A DNA stretch of 64,000 nucleotides from DALYLB01 sp964468345 (GTDB lineage Bacteria > Acidobacteriota > Blastocatellia > RBC074). Below the pieces are notes generated by a model. That model worked only from the letters and a program-made list of their open reading frames with translations. It searched no databases and was not told where the DNA came from. This document shows, one piece after another, positions 18,165-26,708 of this stretch; position 1 is the stretch's first letter, and each line of letters opens with the position of its first letter. The position numbers and the translations under genes are program-made. Where the stretch lies: contig CAYXVZ010000014.1 of NCBI GenBank assembly GCA_964468345.1, positions 35,050-99,049 on the forward strand, written 5' to 3'.

Positions 18165-18259
18165 AAGGAGAAAGGGGCAAGGAGCGAGGGATTAGGGGCG
18201 AGAGTTATTGCGAGCAGATCTTTTTCTCGCCCCCTAGTCCCTCGCCCCTCACCCCTTAT
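18165..18259. repeat. Inverted repeat, GAGGGGCGAGG family
   Basis: Left arm AAGGGGCAAGGAGCGAGG-like purine-rich run ending GGGGCGAGAG; right arm CTCGCCCCCTAGTCCCTCGC then CCCTCACCCC. Relatives at 23414-23573 and 47779-47840. It separates the regulator gene from the transporter gene. Confidence 0.85.
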
Positions 18260-18984
18260 TTTTTCGCTTCCCGCTCCCATCCGCTCTGCGCGGCGCGCAG
18301 GTGGCCGGAGAGCATGTCTTTGGCGCGGCGCGCGTCGTGCTTCGCCATCGCGGCGACGATCTTTTCGTGCCACTCGATGGCTTCATCGAAATCGCTGGCG
18401 CGGGCGATAGTCTGCCTGCGAATGTGATAGAGCAATTGCGCGATAGTATCCATCACGCCGCTCATCAGCTTATTGTTCGCGGCCCGGGCAATCGCCTGAT
18501 GAAACTGCACGTCATGTTTAAGGAAGCTTTCCGGATCCCCCTTGGCCGCGCGCATCCCCTCGATTTCGCGGTTCATTGCCGCGATGTCTTCGGGCGTAGC
18601 GCGTTCCGCCGCAAGCTCTGCGAGGCCCGCTTCGATGATGCGGCGGGTTTCGAACAGTTCCTCGACGCTGGTGTTGTGAATCAGCGTCATAAACTGCATG
18701 GGTTCGGTGAAGACTTCGGGAATCTCTTCTGCGATGTAGGTGCCCGCGCCGGGCTTGGCGCGGATAATGCCCATCACGGAAAGCGCTTTCAAAGCCGTGC
18801 GAAGCGAAGGCCGGCTGATATTGAGCATATCCGCAAGTTCGCGCTCCGGGGGCAGACGGCTGCCTGCTTTCAGTTCTCCGCGTTCGAGTAATTCCTTGAT
18901 GCGTTGGACAACGAGTTCCGTGATGCCCGCTCTGTCGATCGGTGTCATAGAGACACTGAGCTGGCTCGTGTTGCGAATGCTCAT
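18256..18984 (-). CDS. GntR-family transcriptional regulator, FadR subfamily
   Basis: 242 residues. An N-terminal winged helix (about residues 17-85) contains RLPPERELADMLNISRPSLR, the GntR recognition-helix signature, and GTYIAE. The C-terminal all-helical FCD domain (about 100-235) has the D/H metal-ligand pattern (HDVQFHQAIARAANN, WHEKIVAAMAKHDARRA) typical of regulators sensing carboxylates or sugar acids. The start at 18984 is supported by GGGAGG 6 nt upstream. It heads a same-strand set with the Nramp-like transporter and SDR genes, so it probably represses that set and itself. A candidate operator lies at 19068-19093. Confidence 0.92.
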   Translation of the reverse strand: MSIRNTSQLSVSMTPIDRAGITELVVQRIKELLERGELKAGSRLPPERELADMLNISRPSLRTALKALSVMGIIRAKPGAGTYIAEEIPEVFTEPMQFMTLIHNTSVEELFETRRIIEAGLAELAAERATPEDIAAMNREIEGMRAAKGDPESFLKHDVQFHQAIARAANNKLMSGVMDTIAQLLYHIRRQTIARASDFDEAIEWHEKIVAAMAKHDARRAKDMLSGHLRAAQSGWEREAKK

Positions 18985-19067
18985 TCGATCCTCCCGTGCC
19001 GGTTTGGAGGGCAATAATTTCTGGATGTGTTGAGGGTTCTAGCGACCGTCTTCTCTTGGTGTATTTG

Positions 19068-19093
19068 TAAGACCGGCGAACTATAAGACCGGC
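19068..19093. promoter_or_regulatory. Direct repeat TAAGACCGGC x2, candidate FadR-type operator
   Basis: Two perfect copies (19068-19077 and 19084-19093) spaced 16 bp start to start, upstream of the GntR/FadR gene. The spacing is about one and a half helical turns. The position suits autoregulation; assignment is inference. Confidence 0.35.
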
Positions 19094-19108
19094 TTCCGGG
19101 GAAGTCAA

Positions 19109-19852
19109 TCAAACGGCTTTTGTCTTCGCGAGCAATAATTTTTGTTTGGCGGGCGGGAATTTCTCGATGGCGTATCGCAGGGTCGTGCGCGGCAGGCGCG
19201 GACCGTGGGCAAGCAGGAAGGCTTCGAGGCGCGCGGGATCGGCCTTGCCGGCTTCGCGCAACAGCCAGCCATTGGCCTTGTGAATCAAGTCTTCGGGATA
19301 GGGCAGAAGAAGCGCGGCGATCTCGTAAATGTCATCCAGATGCCGGCCGCGCCGCGCGGAATAGGTCAGCGGAACGGCCGATGCGCGTCGCAGCCAGAGG
19401 CTGCGTTTCGCCGTCCAGCTTTTCAGCGTGGGGATAATGTCCGGATCGGCCGCAATCATCGGAGCGAGGAGCGAGGCGCACAACGAATCCGTCGAGGCCC
19501 AGTCGGCGCAATGGTTCTTCCCAAGCCAGCCTTCGATCGGGTTCAACATCGCCTTCGTGAATCGCTTTCGAAATTCGCTGAGGACGAGAATCCCGACATT
19601 CTTGGCTTCGAGTTCCGGCTCGCGAATCAGCAGATCGCAAAATGCGATGGCGTCTTTCAACTCCCATTCGCCGCGAATCTGCGCGGCCAGTTCCTTCGCG
19701 ATCTTTCGCACCCCGGGCGTTTTCACGCCATAAAAAGAGATCGATTCATAAGCCTTGAAATATGCGCGCGCGCCCGCGGCCACTTGCGGATCGCCGGCGG
19801 CCTGCAATTCACGAATCGCCTTCGCAGCCAGTTTTTCGGGAGTGATTTTCAA
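19109..19852 (-). CDS. DNA alkylation repair protein, AlkD-like HEAT-repeat glycosylase
   Basis: 247 residues, matching the AlkD family. The sequence is a series of HEAT-like helical pairs. The base-excision site residues of AlkD (Trp and Asp four apart, then an Arg) can be aligned to WASTD (about residues 117-121) and LWLRRAS (about 153). It should excise N3- and N7-alkylpurines from DNA without base flipping. It lies one base downstream of the DUF2905 gene, so the two are likely co-transcribed. Confidence 0.85.
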   Translation of the reverse strand: MKITPEKLAAKAIRELQAAGDPQVAAGARAYFKAYESISFYGVKTPGVRKIAKELAAQIRGEWELKDAIAFCDLLIREPELEAKNVGILVLSEFRKRFTKAMLNPIEGWLGKNHCADWASTDSLCASLLAPMIAADPDIIPTLKSWTAKRSLWLRRASAVPLTYSARRGRHLDDIYEIAALLLPYPEDLIHKANGWLLREAGKADPARLEAFLLAHGPRLPRTTLRYAIEKFPPAKQKLLLAKTKAV

Positions 19853-19853
19853 G

Positions 19854-20081
19854 CTATTTTCGGAATAACCAGAACAGCAGGGTCAACAAAAGGCTGAGCA
19901 GCAACGACGTCATCAACGGAACATAAATGCGCACCGACCCGCTGCTGTTTCTCCAACTCAGATCGCCGGGCAATCGTCCCAGCCGCAGCCACGGCAGCCG
20001 GTCGCCGAGCAGGAACAGCGCGCCGATCACGACGAGCGCAATCCCGCAAACGATCAGGATTTTGCCGAACTGCGGATTCAT
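19854..20081 (-). CDS. DUF2905 small membrane protein
   Basis: 75 residues with two hydrophobic segments (residues 7-25 and 54-72) separated by the DUF2905 hallmark LPGDLSWR. The function of the family is unknown. It is upstream of and nearly contiguous with the AlkD-like gene. Confidence 0.82.
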   Translation of the reverse strand: MNPQFGKILIVCGIALVVIGALFLLGDRLPWLRLGRLPGDLSWRNSSGSVRIYVPLMTSLLLSLLLTLLFWLFRK

Positions 20082-20087
20082 AAAAAA

Positions 20088-20215
20088 AGTAGGCAGGAGG
20101 CAGCGGCAGTCGGCACCATTCGCGCCGAAATCAATTTATATTCGAACCGGCTCAAAGCAAGGTCTAACCTCGGCAAGAATACTGCCGACTGCCGCTGCCT
20201 CCTGCCTCCTTCTTA
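20088..20215. repeat. Inverted repeat, GGCAGTCGGCAG family
   Basis: Left arm AGGCAGGAGGCAGCGGCAGT then CGGCA; right arm ACTGCCGACTGCCGCTGCCT then CCTGCCTCCTTC. The roughly 70-bp interior is unrelated to the interiors at 8759, 25480, 51543 and 59948. Confidence 0.92.
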
Positions 20216-20635
20216 ACAGAACTCTGTTGCGTTGAAGAAGTAACTTACTTCGATCTTCGCATTCTCCGGCGAATCGGAGCCGTGGGCGGCGTTTTCGCCG
20301 AGGCTGGCGCCGAAATCGCCGCGGATGGTTCCCTTGGGCGCTTTGGTCGCATCGGTCGGGCCCATCAATTCGCGCCAGGCTTCCTGGGCGTTTTCCTTTT
20401 CGAGCGCGAGCACGACGCTCGGGCCGCTGGTCATGAATTCAACAAGTTCGCCGAAAAAGGGGCGCTCGCGGTGGACGGCATAAAAGCCCTCGGCGACGGG
20501 CCGCGACATATGAATCAATTTCATGGCGCGAATTTTGAAGCCGTGATCGGTGATTCGCTGAATGATGTTTCCGGTGTTTCCCGCGCGAACGGCATCCGGT
20601 TTGATAATCGCAAACGTCATGGTTGGTTCTGCCAT
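20213..20635 (-). CDS. ndk: Nucleoside diphosphate kinase
   Basis: 140 residues, the standard bacterial length. It starts TFAIIKPDAV and contains the phospho-acceptor histidine in ENAAHGSDSPE (near residue 119) and the nucleotide-binding stretch RGDFG. It transfers the gamma phosphate of ATP to other nucleoside diphosphates in the cytosol. The start is supported by AGGAG 6-7 nt upstream (CCAGGAGTCTCAATG). Its stop lies at the edge of the flanking repeat. Confidence 0.97.
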   Translation of the reverse strand: MAEPTMTFAIIKPDAVRAGNTGNIIQRITDHGFKIRAMKLIHMSRPVAEGFYAVHRERPFFGELVEFMTSGPSVVLALEKENAQEAWRELMGPTDATKAPKGTIRGDFGASLGENAAHGSDSPENAKIEVSYFFNATEFC

Positions 20636-20921
20636 TGAGACTCCTGGGTGAATGAATGGATGAAGAAGTAAACGAGATCATAACAACTGCATTTTTATAT
20701 CGTCAAACTCATTAAATTTTTCGGCGGTGCTGCAAGGGCTTTCCCATCGATGCGTTCTTGAAATCGAAGCGACGGGAACCCTTTCCCCTGCTTCAGCGTC
20801 AATACAGCCAATCGCGATTTGCAGCTATTTTCCAGTTGCTCTCTGCAACAGGTGTCTCGCGCCCGATGCGCCCGGCGCGTGCAAGGGATCAGTGTGCCTC
20901 GGGAACGAACGGAGACAGGTT
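20636..20921 (+). promoter_or_regulatory. Divergent promoter region with ECF-type promoter candidate (20775-20800)
   Basis: No gene in this 286-bp spacer. GGGAACCCTTTCCCCTGCTT, then CAGCGTC, gives GGAAC (20775-20779), 17 bases, then CGTC (20797-20800), the shape of promoters read by extracytoplasmic-function sigma factors. It points toward the VIT/VWA gene with a roughly 115-nt leader. A nearly identical block (GGGAACCTTTCCCTGC) is at 36272-36287. The rest of the spacer shows nothing I can name. Confidence 0.45.
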
Positions 20922-23411
20922 ATGAATAAACGACGGATTGCACTCTCAATATTATTTGCCGCGCTATTGGCGGGCTTCACAACCATTTTAAAACTCAACC
21001 GCCATTCGGGTGTGGTCGAGGCCGCGCCGAACAAGGTCACGCAGGGCGCGCTGCAGATTCTGCGCAAGGACGGCGCGTCGAACGCGCAGTGCCCGCTCAA
21101 GCACACCGATGTCAAAGCGGAGATCAGCGGATCGCTCGCGCGCGTGAACGTGACCCAGGAATTCACGAATCCGCTGGATGAAAAGATCGAAGCGGTCTAT
21201 GTCTTCCCCTTGCCGCAGAACGCGGCCGTGGACGATATGACGATGATCGTCGGGGACCGCACCGTGAAAGGAAAAATCAAACGCCGCGAAGAAGCGCGCG
21301 CGATTTATGACGCGGCGCGCAACGCGGGCCAGGTCGCGAGCCTGCTCGATCAGGAGCGGCCGAATATCTTTACGCAATCGGTCGCGAACATCCTGCCCGG
21401 CGCGACGGTGAAGATCACGATCAGTTATGTAGAGCATATGAAATATGAAGCGGGCAGCTACGAATTCGTCTTCCCGATGGTCGTCGGTCCCCGCTACATT
21501 CCGGGCGACGCGACGGGCAAGCAGGCCACTAATCAGGGTGGAGGCTTTGCGCCCGATACCGGCCAGGTGCCCGACGGTTCGCGCATCACCCCGCAGGTGA
21601 CGCCCAAAGGGACGCGCGCGGGCCACGATATTTCGATCGACGTGATGGTCGATGCGGGCGTGGCGATCGACAATCTCGGCTGCGCATCGCATGACGTGAA
21701 CGTCACGCGCCCCGGCATCAATCAGGCATTCGTGCAGTTGCGCAATCAGGCGACGATTCCGAATAAGGACTTCATTCTGAAATTCGACGTCGCGGGAAAG
21801 AAAATTTCGGACGGCGTGCTGACGCATCGCGACGCGCAGGGCGGATTCTTTTCGGTGATGCTGCAACCGCCCGATCAGGTTTCGGCGGCGGATGTCACCT
21901 CGAAAGAACTGGTGTTTGTGCTCGATACATCGGGTTCGATGAGCGGCTTTCCGATCGAGAAAGCCAAAGAGACGATGAAGCTCGCGCTCGATTCGCTCTA
22001 TCCCAACGATACATTCAATCTGATCACCTTCGCCGGTGACACGCATATTCTGTTTCCTCAGCCGCAACCAGCAACTCGAGAAAACCTGCGGAAAGCGCAG
22101 GTTTTTCTCGAGTCCCGTCAGGGCGGCGGCGGCACGGAAATGATGAAGGCCATTCGGGCCGCGCTCGATTCGAGTGATCAACAGGATCACATTCGCATCG
22201 TCTGTTTTATGACGGACGGTTATGTCGGCGATGACATGACGATCATCGGCGAAGTCCAGAAACATCCGAATGCCCGCGTCTTCAGCTTCGGCATCGGGTC
22301 CTCAGTCAACCGCTTTCTGCTCGATAAGATGGCCGAGCACGGCCGCGGCGAAGTCGAATATGTCTCTCTCACGGACGACGGTTCGGCCGCGGCCAAACGC
22401 TTTCACGAACGCGTGCGCAGCCCGCTGCTCACCGATATCGAAATCGACTGGAACGGCCTGCCCGTGGCGGATGTTTATCCGAAGCGGATTCCCGATCTGT
22501 TCAGCGCGAAGCCGCTGATTCTGACGGGCCGCTACACCGCGGGAGGCAAAGGGACGATTCGCCTGAAAGGCAAGCAGGGCGGGCGCGAAATCGTTCGCGA
22601 GATTCCGGTCACGCTGCCGGAAGCCGAATCGAAACACGATGTCCTCGCCACGCTCTGGGCCCGCACGCGCATCGACGATCTGATGAGCCAGGATTTTCAG
22701 GGCATCCAGAACGGCAATCCCAAGACTGAAGTCCGTGATGCCATCACGCAACTCGGCCTCGAATACCGGCTGATGACGCAGTTCACGTCCTTTGTCGCGG
22801 TCGAAGAAACCGTCGTCACCGACGGCGGCCAGCCGCGCCGCATCGACGTCCCGGTCGAAATGCCCGAAGGCGTCAGCTATGAAGGCGTGTTTGGGGATGA
22901 AGAACGGGCAGAGCGAAAAGTGTCCATGCAATCCATACGGGCTCAGCAAAGCGTTTCCGCCGGCGTTCTGGGAAGGGCTAAAGGAGGAGGCGGGTCAGTC
23001 TATCATTCCGCTCCAAGTTCTCCGGCGCCTCCGCCCGTCAAAGCGACTCCAAAACCCGTCGCCCAGGAGCGTGATAAAGAAGACGCTTCCGGACGCTCGG
23101 ATGACAGGCTCGCTTCTGCCGAGTCCTCGAAGCTTCATCCTTCGCTGGCACAGATCGTCACGCAATTGAAATCCAAGGGCACGCAGGTTTCGGCCGAGGA
23201 AGCGAAACTTGTCACGAACGGCAAAGTAGAGATCCAGGTCTGGCTGACCGAGAAGACGCCGGCCGCGATCGAGCAACTCAAGAAGCTCGGCTTCGAGGTC
23301 GTCCTCGATCCGAAATCGTCGAAAGTCCTGATCGGCCGCCTGCCGATCGAAAAACTGTCGTCCTTAGCCGAACTCGCTGTGGTGCGGTATATCGCTCCGC
23401 AGGGGAGATAA
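20922..23411 (+). CDS. VIT and von Willebrand A domain protein, exported
   Basis: 829 residues from the ATG at 20922, chosen because GGAGACAGG precedes it and a signal-like hydrophobic stretch follows (IALSILFAALLAGFTTI). Residues about 40-170 are a VIT domain (ISGSLARVNVTQEFTNPL, YVFPLPQNAAVDDM, LDQERPNIFTQSVANILPG). A VWA domain has an intact MIDAS, DTSGSMSG near residue 335, with MTDGYVGDD. The C-terminus has a Gly/Ser/Pro-rich linker and a small domain of about 90 residues. Related proteins (inter-alpha-trypsin-inhibitor heavy-chain-like) are surface or periplasmic adhesion or scaffold proteins; no precise role is known. A nearly perfect hairpin lies inside the gene at 22075-22112. Confidence 0.9.
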   Translation: MNKRRIALSILFAALLAGFTTILKLNRHSGVVEAAPNKVTQGALQILRKDGASNAQCPLKHTDVKAEISGSLARVNVTQEFTNPLDEKIEAVYVFPLPQNAAVDDMTMIVGDRTVKGKIKRREEARAIYDAARNAGQVASLLDQERPNIFTQSVANILPGATVKITISYVEHMKYEAGSYEFVFPMVVGPRYIPGDATGKQATNQGGGFAPDTGQVPDGSRITPQVTPKGTRAGHDISIDVMVDAGVAIDNLGCASHDVNVTRPGINQAFVQLRNQATIPNKDFILKFDVAGKKISDGVLTHRDAQGGFFSVMLQPPDQVSAADVTSKELVFVLDTSGSMSGFPIEKAKETMKLALDSLYPNDTFNLITFAGDTHILFPQPQPATRENLRKAQVFLESRQGGGGTEMMKAIRAALDSSDQQDHIRIVCFMTDGYVGDDMTIIGEVQKHPNARVFSFGIGSSVNRFLLDKMAEHGRGEVEYVSLTDDGSAAAKRFHERVRSPLLTDIEIDWNGLPVADVYPKRIPDLFSAKPLILTGRYTAGGKGTIRLKGKQGGREIVREIPVTLPEAESKHDVLATLWARTRIDDLMSQDFQGIQNGNPKTEVRDAITQLGLEYRLMTQFTSFVAVEETVVTDGGQPRRIDVPVEMPEGVSYEGVFGDEERAERKVSMQSIRAQQSVSAGVLGRAKGGGGSVYHSAPSSPAPPPVKATPKPVAQERDKEDASGRSDDRLASAESSKLHPSLAQIVTQLKSKGTQVSAEEAKLVTNGKVEIQVWLTEKTPAAIEQLKKLGFEVVLDPKSSKVLIGRLPIEKLSSLAELAVVRYIAPQGR
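22075..22112. repeat. Hairpin within the VIT/VWA coding sequence
   Basis: CTCGAGAAAACCTGCG (22075-22090) pairs with CGCAGGTTTTTCTCGAG (22096-22112) with one bulged base and a 5-nt loop. It is entirely coding (ATRENLRKAQVFLES). Confidence 0.85.
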
Positions 23412-23413
23412 AG

Positions 23414-23573
23414 AAAGGCAGGGGCGAGGGGCGAGGGGCGAGGGGCGAGTTAAAAGTGCAGCATGAAAAGTCGTGTGTAGGAAACTATCGCAGAAGAGAA
23501 CTTTTCTTACTTTTCACTCAGCACTCAGCACTTTTAACTCGCCTCTCGCCCCTACTCCCTCGCCCCTGCCTTT
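23414..23573. repeat. Inverted repeat, GAGGGGCGAGG family plus TTAAAAGTGC
   Basis: The left arm has AGGCAGGGGCGAGGGGCGAG repeated, then TTAAAAGTGC; the right arm has GCACTTTTAACTCGCCTCTC, then GCCCCTACTCCCTCGCCCCT. It lies between convergent genes, and the right arm forms the last codons of the gene at 23552-24244. Confidence 0.9.
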
Positions 23574-24244
23574 CCCGCCCCTGCCTTATTCACTTCCTCC
23601 CACAACGCCTGCCACGATGCACGCAGCAGATCACCAATACGGTTCCAATCAGCTTCGCTGACGCCGTTCGAAGCCGCCTCTTTATCGCGAATGGACATGG
23701 CTTCCTGCCGAAGGCGGGCGTGCTCCATCAGCCGTTCAGGCGGGAGTTGATAAATCTCTGCGGGCAAGGCGGCCAGGGCACGCGCGAGATCCTGCGGGGA
23801 ATATTTGGCGCGCTGCCGGTGAATGATCCACCATTCGAGTTCGAGTTTCGCGGCCCGCTCGACATCAAAGGGAATGTCGCTGCCGTCGCGGATGGCCTGA
23901 TAAAAATTGATCAGGTACGGCATGGCTTTTTCGTAATCTTCCCGCTTCTTTCCATCCTTGAAAACGAAGGCGGCCTTCGCGGCCTGATAGGCAACGGCGT
24001 TCGAGGTCGCGACCGGCATCTGATACTGCGATCGCAACAGACTGGAAAGCTGATTGAACAGCTTCACGCGTTCGCGGGCGTAATACGATCGCCACATTTC
24101 CGTTTCCATACGGGCGATCTCATTCGGATCGAAACTCCGCATCCTGGTCGTTCGCGGCCCGTACAAATCAAACCCCACCCAGACAACAATAGCCACCAAA
24201 GCGCAAAGAAAAAACAAAAGAGTTCTACGGATAATCGTTCGCAT
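23552..24244 (-). CDS. Hypothetical single-pass membrane protein
   Basis: 230 residues, not recognised. Residues 7-25 (RTLLFFLCALVAIVVWVG) are an N-terminal signal anchor; the rest is helical, charged and probably periplasmic, with a central aromatic segment (YLINFYQAI, ELEWWIIHR). The last dozen codons (KAGAGKAGARE) come from the GAGGGGCGAGG repeat, so the natural C-terminus may have been altered by repeat arrival. No functional assignment is possible from sequence or neighbours. Confidence 0.7.
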   Translation of the reverse strand: MRTIIRRTLLFFLCALVAIVVWVGFDLYGPRTTRMRSFDPNEIARMETEMWRSYYARERVKLFNQLSSLLRSQYQMPVATSNAVAYQAAKAAFVFKDGKKREDYEKAMPYLINFYQAIRDGSDIPFDVERAAKLELEWWIIHRQRAKYSPQDLARALAALPAEIYQLPPERLMEHARLRQEAMSIRDKEAASNGVSEADWNRIGDLLRASWQALWEEVNKAGAGKAGARE

Positions 24245-24304
24245 ACAACAGATCTATTTATTCATCCTTGAGCCCATTCGATATTTAAGGAGGCTTCAGC
24301 AAGA

Positions 24305-24340
24305 AACTGCCGACTGCCGCTGCCTCCTGCCTCCTTCTTT
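24305..24340. repeat. GGCAGTCGGCAG family, single arm
   Basis: ACTGCCGACTGCCGCTGCCT then CCTGCCTCCTTC, with no inverted partner nearby. It sits 8 bp beyond the stop codon of the aminotransferase gene. Confidence 0.85.
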
Positions 24341-24347
24341 TTGCCTC

Positions 24348-25472
24348 TTAGACTGGCAATACATCAATCAACCGATCGATGTCGTCGCGCGTGTTGTAAA
24401 AATGCGGCGAAATGCGCAGGCGGCCGAGCCGGGTGGTTGTGATGATCTGATGCTGGTTGAGCAGGTCATACAGCGCATCGGCGGAATGGCGATCGTGCCG
24501 GCAGCAGATCACAGCGGATTTTTCGCCCTCGCGTCGGGAACTGACGACCTGATAACCTTTTTCCTGGAGGCGGCCGCAAAGATAGTCGCCCAGGCCGAGC
24601 AGGTAGTTCTCGATCGTTTCCACACCGACTTTCTCGAACAAGTCGATCGACGCGCCGAGGCCCATCACGCCCGCCGTATTGAGCGCGCCGGGCTCATAGC
24701 GCCGGGCGCGATTCGGATAGGGTTGATCGAAATTGAAATAATCGTCAGGATTCTCGACCGAGAGCCAGCCGACCATCGTGGGTTTGATTTGCGGCATCGC
24801 CGCGCGCGAGACATACATCAGCGCGACGCCATCCGGCCCGAGCAGAAACTTGTGCGAATCGGCCGAGAAGGCATCGATGTTGCAGGCCGCGACGTCCAGC
24901 TTCAACGCGCCCAGCCCCTGAATCGCATCGACGACGAACAGAACGCCTCGCCGGCGGCATTCGCGGCCGATCGCAGCCAGATTATTGCGAAAGCCGCTGC
25001 CGAACTCGACGAAGCTCAAGGTCACGACGCGCGTGCGGTCGTCGATCAGGGCGAGAATCTCTTCCGTCTCCAATCGCCCATCGCGCTCTTTCGCCCGCCG
25101 AATCTCGACGCCGAATTCGCGGCCGATGCGAATCCACGGCTGCGCATTCGAGGGAAATTCGCATTCGGCCGTGACGATATTGTCGCCGGCTTGCCAGCCA
25201 ATTCCATTTGCAATCATCGACAGGCCCGACGAAGTATTCGGCGCAAAGGCGATCTCATCCGCCTGCGCATTTACAAACCGCGCCGCCGCTTCGCGCACGC
25301 GCCGAATGGCATCGAGCCATTCGCGAAAATTCACGAAGCCATGCTCGAGCAGATCGCGCGCATAGCCCTGCATTGCTTCAAAGACGGGCAACGAAATCGG
25401 ACACACCGCGGCGTGATTCAGATATACGTGATGCTGCGTAACGGGAAAAAGTTTTCGGATTTCAGGATTCAT
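24348..25472 (-). CDS. Class V aminotransferase (cysteine-desulfurase/kynureninase-like fold)
   Basis: 374 residues from the ATG at 25472 (MNPEIRKLFP); codons upstream are repeat. It opens with HHVYLNHAAVCPIS, the substrate-loop motif of the NifS/isopenicillin-N-epimerase-like class V group. PLP contacts: Asp/Gln in VVDAIQGLGA and Lys in SADSHKFLLGPDG (near residue 222). The conserved Cys loop expected in a true desulfurase is not seen near the C-terminus, so a desulfurase role is unlikely. The reaction is unknown. It is downstream on the same strand of the ABC exporter pair, separated by a repeat. Confidence 0.88.
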   Translation of the reverse strand: MNPEIRKLFPVTQHHVYLNHAAVCPISLPVFEAMQGYARDLLEHGFVNFREWLDAIRRVREAAARFVNAQADEIAFAPNTSSGLSMIANGIGWQAGDNIVTAECEFPSNAQPWIRIGREFGVEIRRAKERDGRLETEEILALIDDRTRVVTLSFVEFGSGFRNNLAAIGRECRRRGVLFVVDAIQGLGALKLDVAACNIDAFSADSHKFLLGPDGVALMYVSRAAMPQIKPTMVGWLSVENPDDYFNFDQPYPNRARRYEPGALNTAGVMGLGASIDLFEKVGVETIENYLLGLGDYLCGRLQEKGYQVVSSRREGEKSAVICCRHDRHSADALYDLLNQHQIITTTRLGRLRISPHFYNTRDDIDRLIDVLPV

Positions 25473-25479
25473 AATAGAA

Positions 25480-25605
25480 AGTAGGCAGGAGGCAGCGGCA
25501 GTCGGCAGTATCCCTGCCAAGTTGTCTTTAGTTTCAAAATAACAATATAACGAGAAGAAGCCTCGGCGAGAGCCTGCCGACTGCCGCTGCCTCCTGCCTC
25601 CTTCC
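25480..25605. repeat. Inverted repeat, GGCAGTCGGCAG family
   Basis: Left arm AGTAGGCAGGAGGCAGCGGC then AGTCGGCAGTA; right arm CCTGCCGACTGCCGCTGCCT then CCTGCCTCCTTCC. AT-rich unrelated interior of about 60 bp, between the aminotransferase and ABC permease genes. Confidence 0.92.
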
Positions 25606-25610
25606 AATTT

Positions 25611-26708
25611 TTACTGCCAGCGAAAGATCTTCAGCGCCACGAGAAAACTCCCCAGGCCCCAGGCGATCAGGATCGTGATGGGAAGAAGATTGGCCGTGAG
25701 CGGCGCGCCGTCGTTCATGACCGAGCGAAGCGCATCGTTCAGTGCCGTCAAGGGCAGGGCGCGAATGAAGGGCTGCATGACATCGGGAAACTTTGCGGCC
25801 GAAAAGAAGCTGCCCGAGAGCAGCCACATCGGCAGCATCACCAGATTCATCCATCCCGAGGCGGCTTCGATGGTTTTGACGCGCGCGCCGACCAGCAGGC
25901 CGATGCCCGCGAAGGTCATCGAGCCGATGATCGCGATCGTCAGAAAGCCCAGGACCGAGCCGTGAATTTTCACGCCGAAGACCAGATAGGCGAAGCCGAG
26001 AACCGCCGCGACTTCGAGAAACAAAAACACGAGCCGCGAGAGCATGAATGAAAGCAGAAAATGCCAGCGGCGCATCGGCGTGGCGGCCAGGCGTTTGAGC
26101 AGCTTTTGCGTTCGCGCCATCACGATGGCAAAGCCGAGTCCCCACATGCCGCTGCCCATCAGGTTCAGGCCGATCAGGCCCGGAATCAGAAAGTCGATAT
26201 AGCGCGCGCCGGGTTCGGTGAAGGTTTCTTCGCGAACCGTGGCAATGTCTTTGCGGCCGGCCGCGCGCTGCAGCGCATCGTCCGTCAGCAATTTTGCATT
26301 CTGGCTTTCGGGCCGCGTCGGATCGAAGCGGAAGGCAAAAGCAGAATCCGCATTTCCCTCCACGACCAGCGCAACCTTGCCGGTGCGCAGCGCGACGGCG
26401 GCTTCAGCAGAGGGCAAAAGCATCGCTTCGAGCCCGGAAGACCGCGAGATCGCCGCGGCCGTCGCGGCCGCGTTCGGCGCGCCCGCATCGACGGCAACCC
26501 GGACTTTTTCCGGCGCGGTGTTTCGAAATGCGATGCCGAGCGCGAAAGCCATCAGGACGGGAAAGCCGAAGACCCAGAAGACGGCTTCGGGCTGGCGAAC
26601 GAATTCGCGCATTCGCGCGAGCGTCAATTCAATCAGCGGATGCGACCAGGTTTTCCCGGCCGGCTGCGGCTGCGTTCCGACACGAATTTCGGCCTGTGCT
26701 TCACTCAT
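25611..26708 (-). CDS. ABC-2 type exporter permease
   Basis: 365 residues. There is one N-terminal transmembrane helix (about 40-60, VFWVFGFPVLMAFALGIAF), a long extracytoplasmic loop of about 120 residues, then a block of five helices from about residue 170 (LIPGLIGLNLMGSGMWGLGF). This is the YhfI/DrrB-like ABC-2 membrane subunit. The first codons overlap the end of the ATPase gene by 8 bp, showing translational coupling. It forms the channel for the exporter with the ATPase; the cargo is unknown. Confidence 0.9.
   Translation of the reverse strand: MSEAQAEIRVGTQPQPAGKTWSHPLIELTLARMREFVRQPEAVFWVFGFPVLMAFALGIAFRNTAPEKVRVAVDAGAPNAAATAAAISRSSGLEAMLLPSAEAAVALRTGKVALVVEGNADSAFAFRFDPTRPESQNAKLLTDDALQRAAGRKDIATVREETFTEPGARYIDFLIPGLIGLNLMGSGMWGLGFAIVMARTQKLLKRLAATPMRRWHFLLSFMLSRLVFLFLEVAAVLGFAYLVFGVKIHGSVLGFLTIAIIGSMTFAGIGLLVGARVKTIEAASGWMNLVMLPMWLLSGSFFSAAKFPDVMQPFIRALPLTALNDALRSVMNDGAPLTANLLPITILIAWGLGSFLVALKIFRWQ

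Noticed and set aside
24348..25472. Cysteine desulfurase (NifS/IscS)
   Set aside because: The fold is right, but the catalytic Cys loop is not seen; SufS at 46520 is the real desulfurase.
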